Part shown: one piece after another, positions 62,806 to 64,000 of the stretch | How the letters are laid out: every line of letters begins with the position of its first letter | How positions within the stretch are numbered: position 1 is the first letter of the stretch | From: JBBTCX01 sp038043045 | GTDB lineage: Bacteria > Planctomycetota > Phycisphaerae > UBA1845 | Length of the DNA stretch: 64,000 bases | Assembly (NCBI GenBank): GCA_038043045.1 | Contig: JBBTCX010000081.1 | Location: 18,212-82,211, forward strand | Direction: 5' to 3' | Translations under genes and position numbers: made by a program | The notes under the pieces: generated by a model | Databases searched by the model: none | What the model saw: the letters and a program-made list of their open reading frames with translations, nothing else | Told to the model about the DNA's origin: nothing

Positions 62806-63999
62806 TCAGGGACATCCGGTACAGGATTTCCTCATTCCTCTTAATTGCGGTGGTATTTCGTCGGCGATTATCCCTCCGCAGGGCCCGGTATCGCAACGTA
62901 CCTGGTACGGGATGTCTTGAATGCACGTCGTCCCGCAACCCCAATAAATCTGTTGCCACGTGTGGAAGCCGCCGGGATTGCTCGTTTGACAATTGGGAAA
63001 CGGAATCGGCAATATGTAAAGTACCTGAATCACCTCTCCGTCGATTCCCGTATTAAACGTATTGCATTTCGCCGGTCCCAAGCGGTACGGAAAGGAATCG
63101 CACGATGCGCTGATGATCGTATTCGTGATGCAACTGGTGAGACCACAAGGGCCCAAGGGATTGTCCGGGAAATGCCCACATTCGTAGTACACCGCAATCA
63201 CCGGATGGCAATTCTCGCATTTGGGTCGGCAAATATCTGAAGGGTTGCATTGGGAGCCGTTGCCTTGGTAGGTTTTGTTTTGGGCTTCGCAGCAAGTTTG
63301 ATTCGTTTCCTCGCAGGACCCCGAAACGAAATCGCAGCACGCCCCTTTGGGACTACAGACATCCATGCAGCATATATTGCCCGGCGGGCAGCATTGCCCA
63401 TTACACAGTGTATCGCCGGGAGTACAGCAGGCGTAGGCCCCGCCATCCGAAAGACACACTTGAGTCGGGCTGCAACAAAGTGGCCCGCAGCATTTTTCCA
63501 AGGCCCCGCAGCATAGATTGTTTCCGCAGCATTTCGGTAACGTAGCCGGGCAGCAGTAATTTCCGCAGCACTTGGAACCCACCGGTTCGCAGCAGCCGCC
63601 GGGGACGTTGCAACACAGACCGTTGCAACAGTTGGCCCCACAACAGTGGGATAGACTACAACATCGTCCGCCGCAGCATTTTGTCGCGCTGGCGCTGCAA
63701 CAGGTTGTGTTGCAGCAAATCGCCCTGCAATTGTAACAGGGGGGCGGGTTGCAAGGAGGAAATTGCAGGGTCCGCAGCAAGCCAAAAAGCGGCGAAGGAA
63801 TGAACGTTTCTCCGTGCCACTTGGTGTCACCGCCTTCGTCCTCGTCTTCGTCCTCGATCTCGTCGCTCGGCGGGGCAAACGGTTCGCAAACGAGATCCAT
63901 CACGGTTCGATCCGGCGCGGCACTCTGTAGTCCGATGGATCCTAAAGTGACCGGGGACCATGCCCCGACGGGGTTCGAAGAGGCCGGGGAGTTCCACAG
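62806..63999 (-). CDS. Cysteine-rich repeat protein (5' end outside window)
   Basis: The frame stays open to the right edge; the codons beyond the GTG at 63903 read LWNSPASSNPVGAWSPVTLG without a stop, so the true start is outside the window. 397 residues are visible. An acidic segment (EIEDEDEDEGGD) is followed by a Cys-rich repeat region with about 45 Cys in 150 residues in CCG-x-x-CC patterns (for example CCGGRCCSLSHCCGANCC). A second part carries paired Cys (CENCHP, CGHFPDNPLGPCGLTSC) and ends in GCP. The pattern recalls granulin- or knottin-like disulfide folds, or a metal-storing protein; no haem CXXCH array is present apart from a single CENCH. No function can be named. Confidence 0.6.
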   Translation of the reverse strand: MWNSPASSNPVGAWSPVTLGSIGLQSAAPDRTVMDLVCEPFAPPSDEIEDEDEDEGGDTKWHGETFIPSPLFGLLRTLQFPPCNPPPCYNCRAICCNTTCCSASATKCCGGRCCSLSHCCGANCCNGLCCNVPGGCCEPVGSKCCGNYCCPATLPKCCGNNLCCGALEKCCGPLCCSPTQVCLSDGGAYACCTPGDTLCNGQCCPPGNICCMDVCSPKGACCDFVSGSCEETNQTCCEAQNKTYQGNGSQCNPSDICRPKCENCHPVIAVYYECGHFPDNPLGPCGLTSCITNTIISASCDSFPYRLGPAKCNTFNTGIDGEVIQVLYILPIPFPNCQTSNPGGFHTWQQIYWGCGTTCIQDIPYQVRCDTGPCGGIIADEIPPQLRGMRKSCTGCP

Positions 64000-64000
64000 A

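Noticed and set aside
63401..63878. Reverse-strand open frames overlapping the Cys-rich gene
   Set aside because: They are out-of-frame mirrors of a biased coding sequence, without start sites or family features.

Overview
The window reads as chromosomal DNA of a planctomycete (Planctomycetota), probably a Phycisphaerae-like or other uncultured non-anammox lineage. The grounds are indirect: secreted proteins ending in dockerin-like EF-hand pairs, aspartate/asparagine-rich DCNGNGIPDDCDI-type repeats, a planctomycete-style ECF sigma factor overlapping a Ser/Thr kinase-TPR gene, HAF repeats, an NPCBM-type domain and a vWA/coiled-coil/HtrA operon. The standard genetic code fits all intact genes; GTG and TTG starts are common. 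No rRNA, CRISPR array or intact insertion sequence is visible; there is one tRNA gene.

Layout. (1) 1-2.8 kb: two multiheme cytochromes, the first cut by the left edge, the second an 11-haem cytochrome with a membrane cytochrome b domain (CbcL-like). (2) 2.9-17.7 kb, minus strand: a secreted-giant operon with a 561-aa exported protein, a 1915-aa HAF/LamG/helical lipoprotein-like protein, a 2158-aa SpvB/FG-GAP/RHS protein with an unassigned C-terminal tip, and a small dockerin-like protein. (3) 17.9-21.4 kb: ECF sigma factor and kinase-TPR, divergent from that operon. (4) 21.4-22.7 kb: a decayed tyrosine recombinase next to tRNA-Leu(TAA). (5) 22.8-27.2 kb: two exported proteins of unknown function and a membrane UDP-sugar 4,6-dehydratase (CapD/WbpM type). 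(6) 27.3-40.9 kb: a co-directional eight-gene operon with a vWA membrane protein, a large helical membrane protein, a Gln/Ser/Lys-rich coiled-coil protein, a Cys-motif exported protein, an NPCBM-type protein and three tandem HtrA-like proteins of which only the first keeps a catalytic triad. (7) 41.1-57.1 kb, minus strand: a twelve-gene respiratory operon headed by an Rrf2 regulator. It encodes a nitrite oxidoreductase/nitrate reductase-like complex (NxrC-, NxrA- and NxrB-like subunits), a TorD/NarJ-like chaperone, a hemerythrin, a small accessory protein, an unknown protein, a pentahaem cytochrome with a dockerin-like tail, tyrosine phenol-lyase, tryptophanase and a NapH-type polyferredoxin-TPR protein. 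(8) 57.3-64 kb: an RCC1/beta-helix/dockerin surface protein, trpB, an exported unknown and a Cys-rich protein cut by the right edge.

How the parts fit: the NXR-like complex has a Tat signal on the Mo subunit and a haem-bearing gamma subunit, which points to a periplasmic enzyme passing electrons to or from cytochromes. The NapH-like protein and the multiheme cytochromes at both ends of the window could connect it to the quinone pool. The direction (nitrite oxidation or nitrate reduction) cannot be read from sequence. The placement of tyrosine phenol-lyase and tryptophanase inside that operon is the least expected feature. All family assignments come from reading motifs and remembered family sequences; no database search was run.
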